DNA from: Cryptomeria japonica
Taxonomy: Eukaryota; Streptophyta; Pinopsida; Cupressales; Cupressaceae
Assembly (NCBI RefSeq): GCF_030272615.1
Contig: NC_081411.1
Location: 184,567,572-184,631,571 of the forward strand
Length of the DNA stretch: 64,000 nt
Direction of reading: 5' to 3'
Part shown: positions 10,691-23,083 of the stretch, one piece after another
Numbering within the stretch: the first letter of the stretch is position 1
How the letters are laid out: every line of letters begins with the position of its first letter
Notes under the pieces: generated by a model
Seen by the model: the letters and a program-made list of their open reading frames with translations, nothing else
What the model was told of the DNA's origin: nothing
Database searches by the model: none
Position numbers and translations under genes: made by a program

Positions 10691-13600
10691 CTACTTGTGA
10701 GGGTGTGAGGTGTTCAGGTGTATCAGATCAGCTTCCTCCTGAGAAATCTCCATATGCAGCTGTCTACGGTCCATCTGTTTCATGAAGGCCATTAGTGCCT
10801 ACTCAAAAGCCGCCTTTCCTAGTTCATCTCTTTCCCATGTGAATCCATGGTATAGCTCTCTGATGTAGATAGTGGTGGCATCCTCCTTTATCCATTTATC
10901 AAACTTATCTGAATCTAGCTTTATAACTACAGTGACCTGCATTGAGACAGTATGAAAGATGAGTCTCCTAAGAGACTCAGTGAGGTGCCTGGTGCTATTA
11001 TTAAAGACATCATCATTGCGATATTTCCAAATGAGCTAAAGAATTTCTAAAGGTAAACAAGACTAGAAGATATTTGTAGTTTTCCTACAGCCCTTAATGT
11101 AGCCTAAAACAACATTAATGATTTCAACACAATTAGCATCCAGATTTAGACCAAACAAGTCCCAGATTTTCTTTGCAAAATGATAGACAAAAAAAATATG
11201 TTTCACACTCTCCGGAATCCTACAAATCTTGCAATTTAGGTAGTTACCCTCCTTGTCCTTAATCGAGAGTTTATTTAACAACATTCTCCATCCAAAGAAC
11301 AATTTTTTTGGTTCATTTGGAGTCATCCAAAATTTACCTAATCTATCTTTCCAAACCCCAAGCTCCCAGTTTAGCTCCCAACATTTATTAAGGTGAAGAA
11401 AAATGGTATCTACCTCAATGAGGGATGCATAAATGTTTTTGGCTTTAAGTGAGGAAAGTGGTGTGCCATCAACCCAACTAAGCCTAGAGAAGGAGAAGAG
11501 GGGGGGAGAAAGGTGAGGTGGGGGAAGAGCTTTGGGTAGGACCGTCTTAAGGATGTTATAGGTTCTACTTTGGGATAATGGAATAGAGAAGGAAATTTGC
11601 AGATCTTCCCAAGATCTAAGTTGGCCATTCACTAGAATCTGTTCAAAATACTTGATTCCCATATTGTGCCACTTAAGTTCAGAACAACCTTGAAGAGATG
11701 CTAATGGTTTTCCATTATGTATCAGGTTCCACCAGATAGATCTATCACTAATGACCTGATTTAGTCTATTTCCTTTGAGATTGTACTTTACCAATTGTTT
11801 CACCTATTCCCAAGCCTTCCATAAGGACTTGAAGACTCTTGAACCAGTTGGGGCTATATCTATCTGGCCAAGAAGAAGGTCAACCATGGGAAGGTCTTTC
11901 CACTTCTTGGGTTTTTTTTAGAATTGAGGATGATATATTGTTCCTTATTAGGACTTTCCATGGTTCCTCACCATCCATGGCTTTAAGGATCCATTTCGAG
12001 GCGAGACTATCCCTTGTGTTCTAAGATCTTTTAGCCCCATCCCACCATATAGTTTGTGCATAGTACACCATTCCCATTTCACTGCATGTTGTTTCCTAGT
12101 GCCTTTCTCATCTAACCAAAGAAATTCCCTTATCTATTTTTGGATATGGTTATATGGATAGTTCTTGAAGAGCTAGGCAGTGGAGAAATAGATATCATAT
12201 GATGCCAAGATCTTTTGACAGACCTAAAATCTACCAGCCAGAGATAGATAGTTCCTATTCCATTTAGAGAGTTTCTTCTCTATCTTATTACTTACCCATT
12301 CCCACATTTCTTTTAGATTTGGGAGGAAGGAGAAGGGGATACCTAGATATTTAGCCATATGGGAAGGACCCAACCAATTGAGAGAGAAATTTGAGAGCTA
12401 GTTCGGAGGACTATCCTCCCAGCCAAGTAGGTTAGATTTGTGCATAGGTATCTTACTTCCAGAGGCAAGGCAAAAAACATTTATATTTTCCAGCAGGGCA
12501 GTGAGGTTATCTTCATCAAGTTTAATTAACATTGTAGTATCATCAACAAATTGGATATTACATATTTCTTTTTTATTAGGTAAGGATATGCCCTTAACAG
12601 GAGGAGTGACAGAGAAGTCTTTGAGTAAATAAAACATTGCATCAGTAGCTATAAAAAATAATGCAGGGGCTAGAGGGCACCCTTGCCTTATTGACCTTGA
12701 TAGTGCAAATTTGGGGGATCTCATTCCATTCACTTCGACTGAGGCATTAGCATCACTTAATAGTGTTTTGACGAATTTACAAAACCTCGGGGGAAATCCT
12801 AGAGTCTGGTGCATCTGCATAATATAGTCCCATTCAATTCTATCATAAGCTTTCTCAAAGTCGATGAGTAACATGGCTTCATTATGTCCTGTTTCTCTTG
12901 CCCAATGAAGTGATTCCCAACATGTGATTAAGTTCTCTAATATATATCATCCTTTGACAAACCTTGTTTGTGTATTACTAATAATCTTAGGTAGAATATT
13001 TTCCAACCTGGTTGCTGTCAATTTTGCTAATATGTTATATGAAACATTTAACAGTGTAATGGGTCTCCAATTTTTTACCAGGGTTCTATCTCCCTCTTTG
13101 GGAATGAGTTTAATCAGTCCTTGGTTTATGTTTTCACCTAGGGATCCCTTATGAATAGCCTCAAAGTATAGCTCATGGAGATCATCTACAATCCAGTCAA
13201 CATTATCCTTGTAAAATTCTGCTGGGAACCCATCAGGGCCAGGGGATTTGTCATTATTGAGGGCATCTATAGCCTCTTTGATTTCTGCTTTGGAGATATC
13301 TCCTCCAAGGATCCTGCTATCTTCTTGATCAAGGAGTTTGGGAACTAAAGACACAATTAATTTCCTTGCATTTTCTTGTTCCTCCCCAACTAGTTCTACA
13401 GAAAATAATTGTTTGTAATACTGAGCAAAACATTCTAAAATTTCATTTGGTTCAAAGAGGTTTTTATTGTTTTCCCATATAGAGTCTATATTCTCTCTTG
13501 CTTGTTTCATTTTGAGCATCTGGAAGAAGAACTTGGACCCCCGATCCCCTAAATCTAACCAGTTAAGCTTAGCTCTTGCTCTCCATCCTTTAATTTTTTG

Positions 13601-14686
13601 GTTTTGAAGCCTTCTAAGATCATTTTTGGCTCTGATTAATTGATAAGTGAGTGATGCAGTTTTCGGGTCCCATTGAAGTTCGTATTCTACCACTTGTAGT
13701 GTATTGTTCAATTGTATCTCAGATGCTCTGGTATCCTTAGCTTTCTTTTCACCTACCACCTGACAAAGAGAGGTCCAGGTTGCAATATTTTGGTTCCACC
13801 TTTCTATGTTAGACAACTTGTTGTTTCCACATTTGTTATACATTCTGACCAGGTATAGTGCACACTTAAGATCACCATCCTTTAGCAAGTTAGTGTTCAT
13901 TCTAAAATTCAAGTTAGGGTTAGGAAGGGCCATTTTTCTATTATTTATCTTAAGCCCAACCATGATGGGATGATGGTTAGATAATGTATATCGTATGACA
14001 GCATACTGAACACCATCCTCATTTTTAATAATTTCAAAGAATTCCGTGTTGAAGTAAAATCCGTCTAGCCTGCAGTACACTCTCTTATCGTATTGTTGGT
14101 GGTTACACCAGGTGTACCATATTGAGTTGTGTTCACCTTTTTTACCTGCAATTGGGTCAAGCAACCTCAATTTATTGACCATCCTCTCCTAGCGAATCCT
14201 CTTCGCACCTTTCCATTCCACCTTATTCCCTCCCTGTTTATCTTGTGCATTGAGTACCATATTAAAGTCTCCTCCCAAGAGCCAGGGGATGTCATCTAAT
14301 TTTTCAATCCATTTCCACATCTCCCCTCTTTCTCAGTAGTCATTAGAGGCATAGATTGAGCAGAGACCAAATGTCTTATTTTCATTCTGTAATATTACCC
14401 ATACTGCCCTATCATAGGGGGATTGCCCCCATTTGAGAATCTTGTTCTTCCATTTCGGACTTAGTAAAATTGCAGCTCCACCCTTTCCCTTAGGGTGTTT
14501 GGTATTGAAGGGGGTGTCTTCCCTCCATATGGATTTTAGCCCAATTTCTAGAGAGAATCCTACTGATTTTAATTCTTGGAGCATTAGGCAGTCAATTTCC
14601 TTGTGCATATTTAAGAATCTCTTGACCACATATTTCCTGTCAGGGGCCTCTAATCCCCTGATGTTCCATGAGATGGTTTTCATCAT
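10691..14686 (-). pseudogene. LINE ORF2: endonuclease, reverse transcriptase, zf-RVT
   Basis: One frame of about 1,332 codons can be followed from ATG 14686 to TAG 10691 with no net frameshift. The apurinic-type endonuclease starts at TISWNIRGLEAPDRK, with GGDFN near 14260 and SNHHP (normally SDHHP) near 13970. The RT shows NWRPITLLN near 13060, DFEKAYDRIEW near 12860, IRQGCPLAPALF near 12680 and the catalytic FVDDT near 12545. The zf-RVT lies near 11290-11160, followed by IWKYRND. There is no RNase H domain after it, unlike the LINE at 1-2590. About a dozen stops are present, among them 14333, 12947, 12398, 11063 and 11036; two of them look like CGA to TGA. Confidence 0.9.
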
Positions 14687-16555
14687 TGGGGGGTTGTTTC
14701 AAAGTTATCCCCTAGGGCTTTAAACCCTTCAAAAAATTTGGGCCATTCCTCAGATTTAGAGAGGTGGCTAGCATCAAAGGCCATAATTGATAGTGGTCTC
14801 CCTCTTTTTTTCTTGAGTTCAGAGAGTTGATCAGGTCCTAAGGAATCTTTCCTAGCTGAATTATCTTTATTAACTCTAGGAGATCTTTTCCTCTTTTGTT
14901 TTGGTGATATTACTAAATAGTTCTTCTCCCCCACCATTGTTTACAACCTCAAAGGTTCTAGGATCAGGGGAGAATGTACTTTCCCTTTCAATACTATTAT
15001 TCACTGTTTCAGCCAACTGTAACCCTGGATCAGTACCATGCCCTTTCTCAAGGGGATGGTCAGAAGGGGAAGTGATAGTCTCCACCTCCCCATTAGTGTT
15101 ATCAAAGGTTTTTCCAGTAAGAATTATCTCTCCTCCTTCCTTAGCCTCCACTAGAATATTTTCCTTATGAGGGACACTTGTGGGGGCATTTACATTAGCT
15201 TTAGGTCCAAGAGGGGAGTGACTAACCTTCTTGGTAGCACTGGTGGCAACCTGGGTACCACCATCTTCCCCTTCGATCAACTCTTGGAGGAAGGGTATGG
15301 TACATTATTCAATTTCCTTTTTTTGATTTAGTAATGCTAATTCTAGTTGTTTTCTATGCTCTGCAGCCAACTTCAGTTGTTCAAGTACAATCTGCTGAGC
15401 ATTTTGCCTCCTATGTTCACCAAAAGGAAGGGAGATTTTGACCTTATCTGAATCCACTGCATCAGGTTCACTAGTGGCCCGATTAGCTTCTTTTAGTGCC
15501 AACTGATATTTGAGAATAGTTTCTGCAATTGAGGGAGGCGAAGTGGGTGGGCAGGGGGGGTTAGGGGTTGAGTGAAGAGGGGAGAAGGATCAGATGAAGG
15601 TATAGTCTCAACAACCATAGGTTGAGGGGAGGGGTCAAGGGATGGGTTTGCAGAGGGGTTTTGACTTATCAGTTTCTTCCAACTCAGGGTGGAGGCGGGT
15701 TCTGGTGGAGCTCTTCTTGAAGGAGGTACCATTTTTCTTCACCGATAGAGTGCAATTCTTCAAGTAATGTCCAGTTCTTCTACATCTATGGCATGCATTA
15801 ATCCCTCCTAAATATTCTAGTGGGCACAAGAAGAGTTGGTTATCAATACAAATATCAATACCAGAGGGGAGGGTTACTCCAGGGTTGAATGCAATGAGTA
15901 CCCTTGCATCCATGTGAGGTAGTAGAGAGGCCGAGGAATCAATTTTTATAACCTTTCCAAGTGACTCCATAATTTTATAGATATAGTTCCACAGAAAAGG
16001 AGGGACATTTTTAATAACTACCCATTTAGGGTTGGAGAGTGCCATTATTTCTTCATTACAAGCAAATGGAGTCCAAGGAATGGCCCTAAAATAGGTGTTG
16101 CCTATAATCCAGAATTATTTTTCAATAAATTTCCTTTGCATCTCATTATCATTAAAGAATATAAGAAATAAACCTTTTTGTAACATTCTGCAAAATGAAA
16201 ACTGAATTCCAAATTTAATAGACCAAGTATCCTGAAACCATTTATTGAGATATTGTCTAGATGGCATTTTATCTACATCAAGGGCTGCTAAAAAAATTGC
16301 AGAATCCCTAAGCCTAGCTATTTCCTTAGAAATACATTCAGTCATAGAATAATTAGGTTTAATGATGACTCTCAGGGCTGAGGCCACCTCACCTTCTTTG
16401 CAACTTGCTGCTGCATCTTGTATTGCCTCTGGTTCGAACCTCGCCTTGTCCAGAAAGGTCGCTCAGAGCCCTTACACAACTTCACTGAAAGTCTTTTTGC
16501 CATTAATGGGGGTTTTACGGGTATTATTCCCTTCACCATCGGTTTTGCTCTCCAT
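14683..16555 (-). pseudogene. LINE ORF1, RNA-binding gag-like protein
   Basis: ORF1 would coat the element RNA. The ATG at 16555 opens a frame that continues through two near-adjacent stops (positions of the GL between them near 16470) into the conserved N-terminal DUF4283-like region. A zinc knuckle CHRCRRTGHYLKNC (CX2CX4HX4C) lies near 15755-15796. A Pro/Ser-rich linker and a charged coiled region (15502-15305) follow, then a basic KKKRGRP tail near 14820. The frame changes around 15700, and again near 14930 where the final segment uses the other frame. One stop is consistent with CGA to TGA decay. The last codon's TGA at 14685-14683 overlaps the ORF2 ATG. Confidence 0.82.
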
Positions 16556-16696
16556 TAATGGAGGCACAAACAAAGTTAATGTGGGGGCCTCCCACTAGGT
16601 CTGGGAGCCCCCGGGAAGAGAGCCAACCTATAGCCAAGGACCGTTCATGTGCCTTGGTTGCAGAGCTCCCTCTCTCACTTATGATCTATAACACCA

Positions 16697-17065
16697 TTAT
16701 TTATTTATTTATTTATTAGATTACTATTGTTTTAGTATAAGAAGGAAAAATTATATTTGATAATTTGAATTCATGAAAAAAATGTCTTAATAACTTACAT
16801 GAATAAATTCCCCCCACACATAAGAACTTGCATTAATGGAAAAGAATAAAGTGTAAGCATTACATTGCTTAAAATAATGAGTGATTGAAGTGTGTTGATT
16901 GCAATGATGGGTATGTTTAGTAAGGTGGTGAAGTGTTCAATTTTAAACCAATTTTCCTTGAACAACTAGTTTCGTACAAAGTTTCAATTCTTTTATTGGA
17001 AATGATTTTAATATTAAAATCATAAAATTTTCGTAGTCCATTATGATTTGCTTGTTACTCTTCTA
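16697..17065 (-). repeat. Family X copy 2, right half of the interrupted duplication
   Basis: Resumes the match to the ankyrin upstream region (57645-58010) directly after the LINE. Shared landmarks are 'attactattgttttagtat', 'cttgcattaatggaaaag' and 'gatgggtatgtttagtaagg'. Weaker copies of the same landmarks occur at 59540-59620, 62975-63070 and 63820-63940. Confidence 0.75.
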
Positions 17066-17224
17066 AATTTGAATGTGTAGATTTTGTTGTTGCCAATGTT
17101 TATGATCAAATACCATGATCCATCACTAGGGAAAGAGAGAAAGTATGAGAGCTCTATTTCCTTGGTGATGGATCATAGTGTTTGATTTGAAACATTGGTG
17201 ACAACAAAATCTACACAGTCAAAT
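17066..17224. mobile_element. Foldback / MITE-like element with about 60-bp inverted arms
   Basis: The left arm (17066-17128) and right arm (17164-17224) are near-perfect reverse complements. The outer part reads tgtagattttgttgttgcc against its complement ggtgacaacaaaatctaca, and the inner part is gatccatcacta / ggtgatggatc. The loop is about 35 bp. No transposase is present and the size fits a small nonautonomous DNA transposon. The homologous position at 57990-58012 keeps only the outermost 'gtgtag'. One-armed relatives lie in both introns of the ankyrin gene (50775-50800 and 55628-55695). Confidence 0.7.
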
Positions 17225-18090
17225 CCAGAAGGGTAACAAGAAAATGATATTAATATATCATATTTATCCTTAAATATAGAGTACGTAATACAAGATGTGT
17301 TAAATAAAAAGGTTGTAGTCGGTATCTATGTTAAGTTAAACAAGAGTTCCAAAACAATGATTTAAATATGTAAATTAAAATTAAGAAAATGAAGGATATT
17401 TATTAGTTTTTTTGTGGTAATAAAGGAGTATCATATACCTTTAAATGAAAATTTAAGAAAAAAATTAGGTGGAGGATTCAAACACATCCCATTGATCTTG
17501 TGGCTCGTGCACAAAAAAGAAATGATCAAAATACCCCACCCTAGCGATGGAGTAATAATAACAATCTAATTGTGGTTTATATGCCAATCTCTCCACTATC
17601 TAGATGATGACAAGAAACAACTCCAATTATGAGAGCAGTTGTGCTAGCAAGACATAGGAAGTAGGATGGTTTCAATATTCCAATTCAAATGGACTCCTCA
17701 TAGCCTAAGTTTTTCTTCCTTTGTGATTGAGGAGATCTCACAATTGTTGGAGTTCCTATGCGACCTCATCAAATTATGCTTGAATTTGTATGTACAATAA
17801 AGAGATAAGACTAATCTTCTCATAAATAAAAAGATAATAATAATCTTCAACATTAAAATTGTACCATTTCAATTCATCCATAAATGAGGTAAAATAAAAT
17901 TTTAAATTAGAAATGCTAAATTGTAGAAAAACATGTATGGGACTAGGTTGAGCAATCCTCTAGATAAATAAGTCTAGGTGGAAGGGTGGGTAAATACCAC
18001 AAATCCATTTCCAAGAATCTTGGTTATGAGGGCACACCAAAAATTATTTTTAAACTTGAGTCTATTGAAAGATGGGTATATATGATAAGA
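17225..18090 (+). repeat. Family X copy 2, continuation
   Basis: Matches 6985-7830 in order and orientation with scattered substitutions and small indels. It contains the same 'ctagataaataagtctaggt' landmark near 17960. No coding potential seen. Confidence 0.6.
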
Positions 18091-19592
18091 AATCCACTAT
18101 GTGTTTGTCTCTCTTTTAGTTACATATAATGACAAACTAAGAACTAGAGAAAATGAGAATTTTTTTGCCCAAGTTTAGGCTTCTAGATCCTATTGAATCT
18201 AATAGATAAATTACAAGAGAAAGAGATTAATCATTCCCATTTGTAAACTTTCTATGATCTTGAGAGGTAAACAAGTTTGTGCAACAAAAAAACATGAAAT
18301 AAACCTGATTTCAAAAGATAAAGGACAATTAAAGATTCACCAAAATATTTTTTAGCTAAGCCATATTGGTGTTTCCAACTGATTATCCTGAAATTCTAAT
18401 GAAATAGCCTATTTGAATCAACAGATCCTTGGGTCAGTGTCCAACAAGTGAAATTCAGTCACAAGACTAAACTCTCCTCAAATTCTAACTCTACTACACC
18501 AAGGGGTTACCCCATACAATATTTTAAGATCTTATACATATTATATATACAATATCATATTATACATATTCTTATATATTATATGTATACACACATATTA
18601 TATATACAATATCATATTATACATATTCTACACCCAAATTTTAAACAAAAGTAGCACGTACGCGTTGTTTTAGCTTTATTACCGCATACAGACTTCTTAT
18701 AGCATAGGTACCCTGTACATGCTTTTGACTGTTTAGGCTTAGAAATAGGCCTAGATGACAAATCTATGGGTTGGAAGTTTGATTTCTCTCTATTTCCCTC
18801 CTTTTTGACATGTTTTATTTTATCAACTTGGTTTCTCGACTTTGTCATGATTAGGTTTACACTTCATCAAGTGGGTATTTATATAATTACCAACATATTT
18901 TCACCCATCTTCTAAGCTTTCTAACCATATAATTTTTTAAAAAATTTGAACATCAATAACATATTTATTGAATCTCTTTTACCAGTGTCTTCATAGTTCT
19001 CACAGATGTACGTGTACCATTTTTTTAATAACTTTTGATATACTTATCCAAATTTTAAAAACTTAATATATTATTGTAGTGCACTTGATTCTTTACAATT
19101 TAAAAAAAATGTATTTTTCAATTTTTTAAGTGCAAGTTATGCTTTGCGCACGAATAGGTACCTAATTTTCAAGATGTGCTCGATTGGAAAAATCATAAAA
19201 AAAATACACAACTTCTAGTGCTCACTCTTAACTATCTTTCTACTAAAGGATTTGTCAAAATACTAAATCTAACTATGACTTTTTTGACGTGCATGTCAAA
19301 TACTATGTTATGTTTTTATAAAAAAAATCGGGGTCTATTTTTCGTGCATGACGGATTTGACCCCCTTAAGCTTATCCAATTTTTTAAAAATTTAGTAGTC
19401 TAGAAACTAAATTGAGAGTACTATAATATTTGTTCTTTGATTATCTTCATATCTTGAGTGGACGACTTTCAAATTTTACCTCCAAGTTTAGGTTCACTTG
19501 ATTTTTTTTAAAAAGTGTCCATTTATACCCCCTTTTTTACCACGATCTTTCTGCACTTACCCAAAACCATAATCTAATGTGGACTTTCATCG
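18090..19592. other. Intergenic; 57-bp AT-rich tandem duplication at 18535-18630
   Basis: A segment reading 'tatatacaatatcatatta' recurs at 18543 and 18600. No gene is supported. A 78-codon Lys-rich open frame on the minus strand (18612-18848) has no known motif. Confidence 0.5.
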
Positions 19593-19850
19593 CATGTCAT
19601 CCTTGTAAATGCCCTAGTAGAAATGTACACAAAATGTGGAAGCCTACAAAAGGTGCTAGAATTGTTTGACAAAATGCATAAAAAAGAAGCAGTCTCATGG
19701 AATGCAATGATTTCATGATGTGTGCAAAATTGATTCTTTGGAAATGCCTTAGAATCTTGCAAACAATTGACAAGTGTGAAGACATCTTCAATTTTAGGAC
19801 CATATTCTCTAGAAATGTCTTCTGCCATTTCCAATTTCCATTTCCTCTAT
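19593..19850 (+). pseudogene. PPR (PLS-type) pseudogene fragment
   Basis: One frame reads through about 1.5 pentatricopeptide repeats: NALVEMYTKCGSLQKVLELF, then DKMHKKEAVSWNAMIS, then a stop (TGA near 19719), CVQN, a second stop and FFGNALESCKQ. This is the plant-organelle PPR pattern NALVDMYAKCGS...LFDKMP..VSWNAMI. Only a fragment remains, with two stops and no surrounding repeats, so it is not expressed as a PPR protein. It is on the opposite strand to the PPR pseudogenes at 24292 and 33951 and is not a copy of the same segment. Confidence 0.75.
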
Positions 19851-22800
19851 GTCATCTTGCAAGGTCAAAGACAATTCGCCTCTCTACACAATTACTTCTT
19901 TATAAATGTATCAAAAATAAGTCCCTGCCTCCTCCACACCAATAATGATGTAGAAGATCTATCTAATGTCGATCTCAAAATACCTTGTCATGTCCTTCAT
20001 ATTAAGATCTAATTTTTATTTATTATAAATAGATTGAAGCAATGATGGGGTTCACCTAGTTGGCGTTGCTCAATTCCACCAACTCACCAGGCCTAGTTGC
20101 TCTCCAAACCTCCAAGTCCTTCTCAGTCTCTTCTAGGGCTTGACTCTTTACCTTTCCAATGTGTTTTGTTCAGGTGTTTTGGCTAGGAACCCTACCAATT
20201 CATAGTGCTTCCCATGTGCTCAATTTGGGCTTCTTGGCTTCTAGTTGTCAAATTGACCTCCTATCATTGTGAGATGATGCAAAGGTTTGGAGGTGTCTTA
20301 TTTCATGTTTTGAATGAATATAGGGTCAATTTTAGGTTTGCAACCGTTAAGTTTCTTATCGATTTCAAAATCTTACTTAGAGAAGGGCTACAAGGAAATA
20401 GCCCAATTAGGCCTCCTAAAACTGGTTTTTTAGGGCTTGAGTGAAAATAGTCCAAAAGACCCCCTAGAAAGTTTGGTTTTCCTTCAATGGTTCATTTTTT
20501 TGGGTTTGGATTCTTATTCCACCATACAATATGCTAACCCCAAAATGAGGGTTTTGAAGGGTTTTCTAGGCCTTTAGCCAGCAGTGAATAGTCAAGTTAG
20601 GGTTTGAGCATCAAATGACCTTGTCAAGGCTTCTCCTTGCATTGGCAACTCTGTCCCAACTCCTTGAACCCCTCCAAAAACTTATTAAGTGATTTGGCAT
20701 TCACCTCTGCACTTGGCACTTCATTTTCACCTTATTTCCTCTAGCTGGGTTGCTCCTGGACTCGCCTAGAACAAGGCGACAGTCACATTGAAACTCTTCT
20801 CCAGCATCTGCCCCTACATATGTACATTGTACAAGTGATTTCCCTTCATGTCCCAACAAGACATGATGGCAGCATGTGTTGAGTTCATGGGGCAACCATT
20901 TTCACATAAAACTGTTATATACAAGCCAAAAATGGTTGTTTGCAAACTAAAGCAAGAAAACACTAATAGACAGTATCTACAAAGCTTGAAATGGAAAAAA
21001 CAGTACTATAACACACTAGTGAAACTCAATCCATTGTTGGATCCATGGATTCAATCCATTTTCAAATACAAAATGAGTAAAATCAAGCCAAAATGCTACC
21101 AACTAGTCTGAAAATGAGTAGTTTCAGATTGTTGAACTTACATAGCACATTCTCCAACCTTGGTAACCATGAAAGAGAGGGTACTTATATCTTTCCCATT
21201 TTTGGAGTCTTCCTAGGGCGTTGGACAATCCATAACTCCATCGCTAACCAATTCAGGACAAAAGTTGTCATGACAACTTTTTGCAACTTTGCAATTTTGC
21301 ACTTTTTGGTCTTCTCAACCTATAAGACCTATTCTAAGTCATCACAAATGACTTTTCAAACATGTTTAAGAATAATTTAACCCTCCCTAATTCCTATAAA
21401 ATTTTTTGACATCTTTGACCATCAAGAAGGTCAATTACCTACTCAAACCCACTATTTACGCAAAAACGCAAACCTAAGAAGAATGAAATCAACTTAGGCC
21501 TACATTGGCTCAAAACACTAACTCTTGGACCCTCCAGGAGTCCTTATTCACTGCTGAATTCGCTAGGGTCAATACAAGCCAAAATTAAAAAAACTAGATA
21601 GTCTAAGTCTTAGGCGCTCCTGCACCAAGCAACCAATGTAGGAAGATTGGTTTAGGTTTGGCTCATCTTTTGAAATAGTGCCATCCAAAAATACACTAAA
21701 AAATAGTTAGTCCAGGCTAGAAGATTCTGGAATAGATAGTCTTAGCCTAAAAGGACTCTGAGATAGATGGGTGCCGAACAAAAGAAATTCCAATCAAACT
21801 TTCAGATAAATTATTATGCTAGAATGAAGTAGTCAAATGCCACTATTTTAGAGAGAATTGAATGGATATTTGCGGTTAGAACATTTCAAAAACAATAATA
21901 ATTTACACAAAACTGTAAGATGGGATGTGAAAATTTTGTTTTCCATTCCAACACAATCCAATTGAAAAACAAAGAACTTAAAAACTTTATTTCAACTCAA
22001 TTAAAATCTACATGTATATCATCTTAAGAGAGAGAAGGCTTCAAAAAATTGTATAAATTGGTAATCAAAATCAACTTGCTTTACAATCATGTTGTAATGC
22101 TACAACAGTAATCTTAGAAGGATATTCATATAGCAATTCAAAAAGATAAATTTGGCCTAATTGCAAGCATATGCACTTAAAATTAGGTCCTGTAGAGCAA
22201 TTTGCTTAAAAAAATTGACCGAACTGATACTAGACAACATTTAATTTGATGAACTGGGAGGTATAAGTGTATCTAAATGCTTTGTCATTGTGAACTTAGG
22301 GAATGAACTTTCTTGACACATACGTGCTATTTCTAGAATATCTCCTTCTGATGTGTGTCTACCTATTAATAAATAGACTCACCTGTCCTTGATTCCTCCC
22401 TACTATCTTTTGCTGAAAGTGTTCCTTATTTGAAATGGATGGGATGATTTTTGGAATCAAGGGTCCATATTTCATTGAGGGACATGAAAGACTGTTGCAA
22501 CACCCACAACCATCCGATCATTTATCTTGGAATTTTATATTTTGCCATTCACGGTTTTTTTCCTACCATTTGTTCACTTGTTGACCGTCACTGTTTTTCC
22601 CTTCTCTTCTAGTATATTTGCCTATGCCACATGTGGAATTGATATCTGTTGATTGGATCGAAATGTATTGATGATGATGGGTAGTCTTCATTGTAGCTTG
22701 GGTAAAATGCATATGAGATTGGGAGATTATTCTAGCAAAAGGAGACCACTTTGAAATCGTAGCCTCCATTTTAAAAGCTAACTTTAACCCCCCCCCAAAA
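19851..22800. other. Intergenic, no supported gene
   Basis: About 3 kb without a recognisable coding domain. 20040-21560 is somewhat less AT-rich and has several 60-95-codon open frames on both strands, but none is convincing. This could be part of an unidentified LTR. A C9 run sits at 22788. Confidence 0.45.
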
Positions 22801-23083
22801 CTAATAGCTCTTTTTAAAATTTTTTTATGGAGGTCTAGACCTACGAGCATGATAGCCTAGCAAGGGCATGAAGCCCACGAGCTGCCAGTTCAACAAAGGC
22901 CTTCACAAAGTACTTTTTGCCACCAAGATCCCATTCCGCCAAATTCGCATGGGGCAAGATCCCAGTTTCATCCCTTATGATGTCAGAGCCTTACACTCAG
23001 CAAGACTTGATCTTGGTGGGCTCATTTGGAGCCATTCAACTTCACAAAAAGACCAAGGGTCCATTGACAATAGCTCTTTTTTT
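22801..23083 (-). mobile_element. SINE-like retroposon, about 255 bp, with 13-bp target duplication
   Basis: The sequence aatagctcttttt flanks the insert on both sides (22803-22815 and 23069-23082). The enclosed DNA is less AT-rich than its surroundings. At its left edge it has T-rich sequence, which is an A-rich 3' tail if the element lies on the minus strand. A weak pol III B-box-like GATCAAGTCTT is visible on the minus strand near 23010, but I cannot show a convincing A box. A short processed pseudogene or a 5'-truncated LINE end are alternatives. Confidence 0.45.

Larger units (their letters stand above)
10341..16693 (-). mobile_element. Near full-length LINE (plant L1 type), about 6.35 kb
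   Basis: On the minus strand the order is a 5' untranslated region (16693-16556), ORF1 with a CCHC knuckle, ORF2 with endonuclease, reverse transcriptase and zf-RVT domains, a 3' untranslated region (10690-10360), and an A-rich tail seen as T runs at 10341-10362. The insertion edges are defined by comparison with the uninterrupted homologous DNA at 57600-57680. Target duplications could not be resolved because both flanks are A/T simple sequence. The element is dead: roughly a dozen in-frame stops in ORF2, and stops plus frame changes in ORF1. Confidence 0.9.

Noticed and set aside
16428-16441. GGTTCGAACC, a pol III B-box-like palindrome
   Set aside because: It lies inside the coding part of LINE ORF1, and no A box or cloverleaf can be drawn around it; not a tRNA gene.
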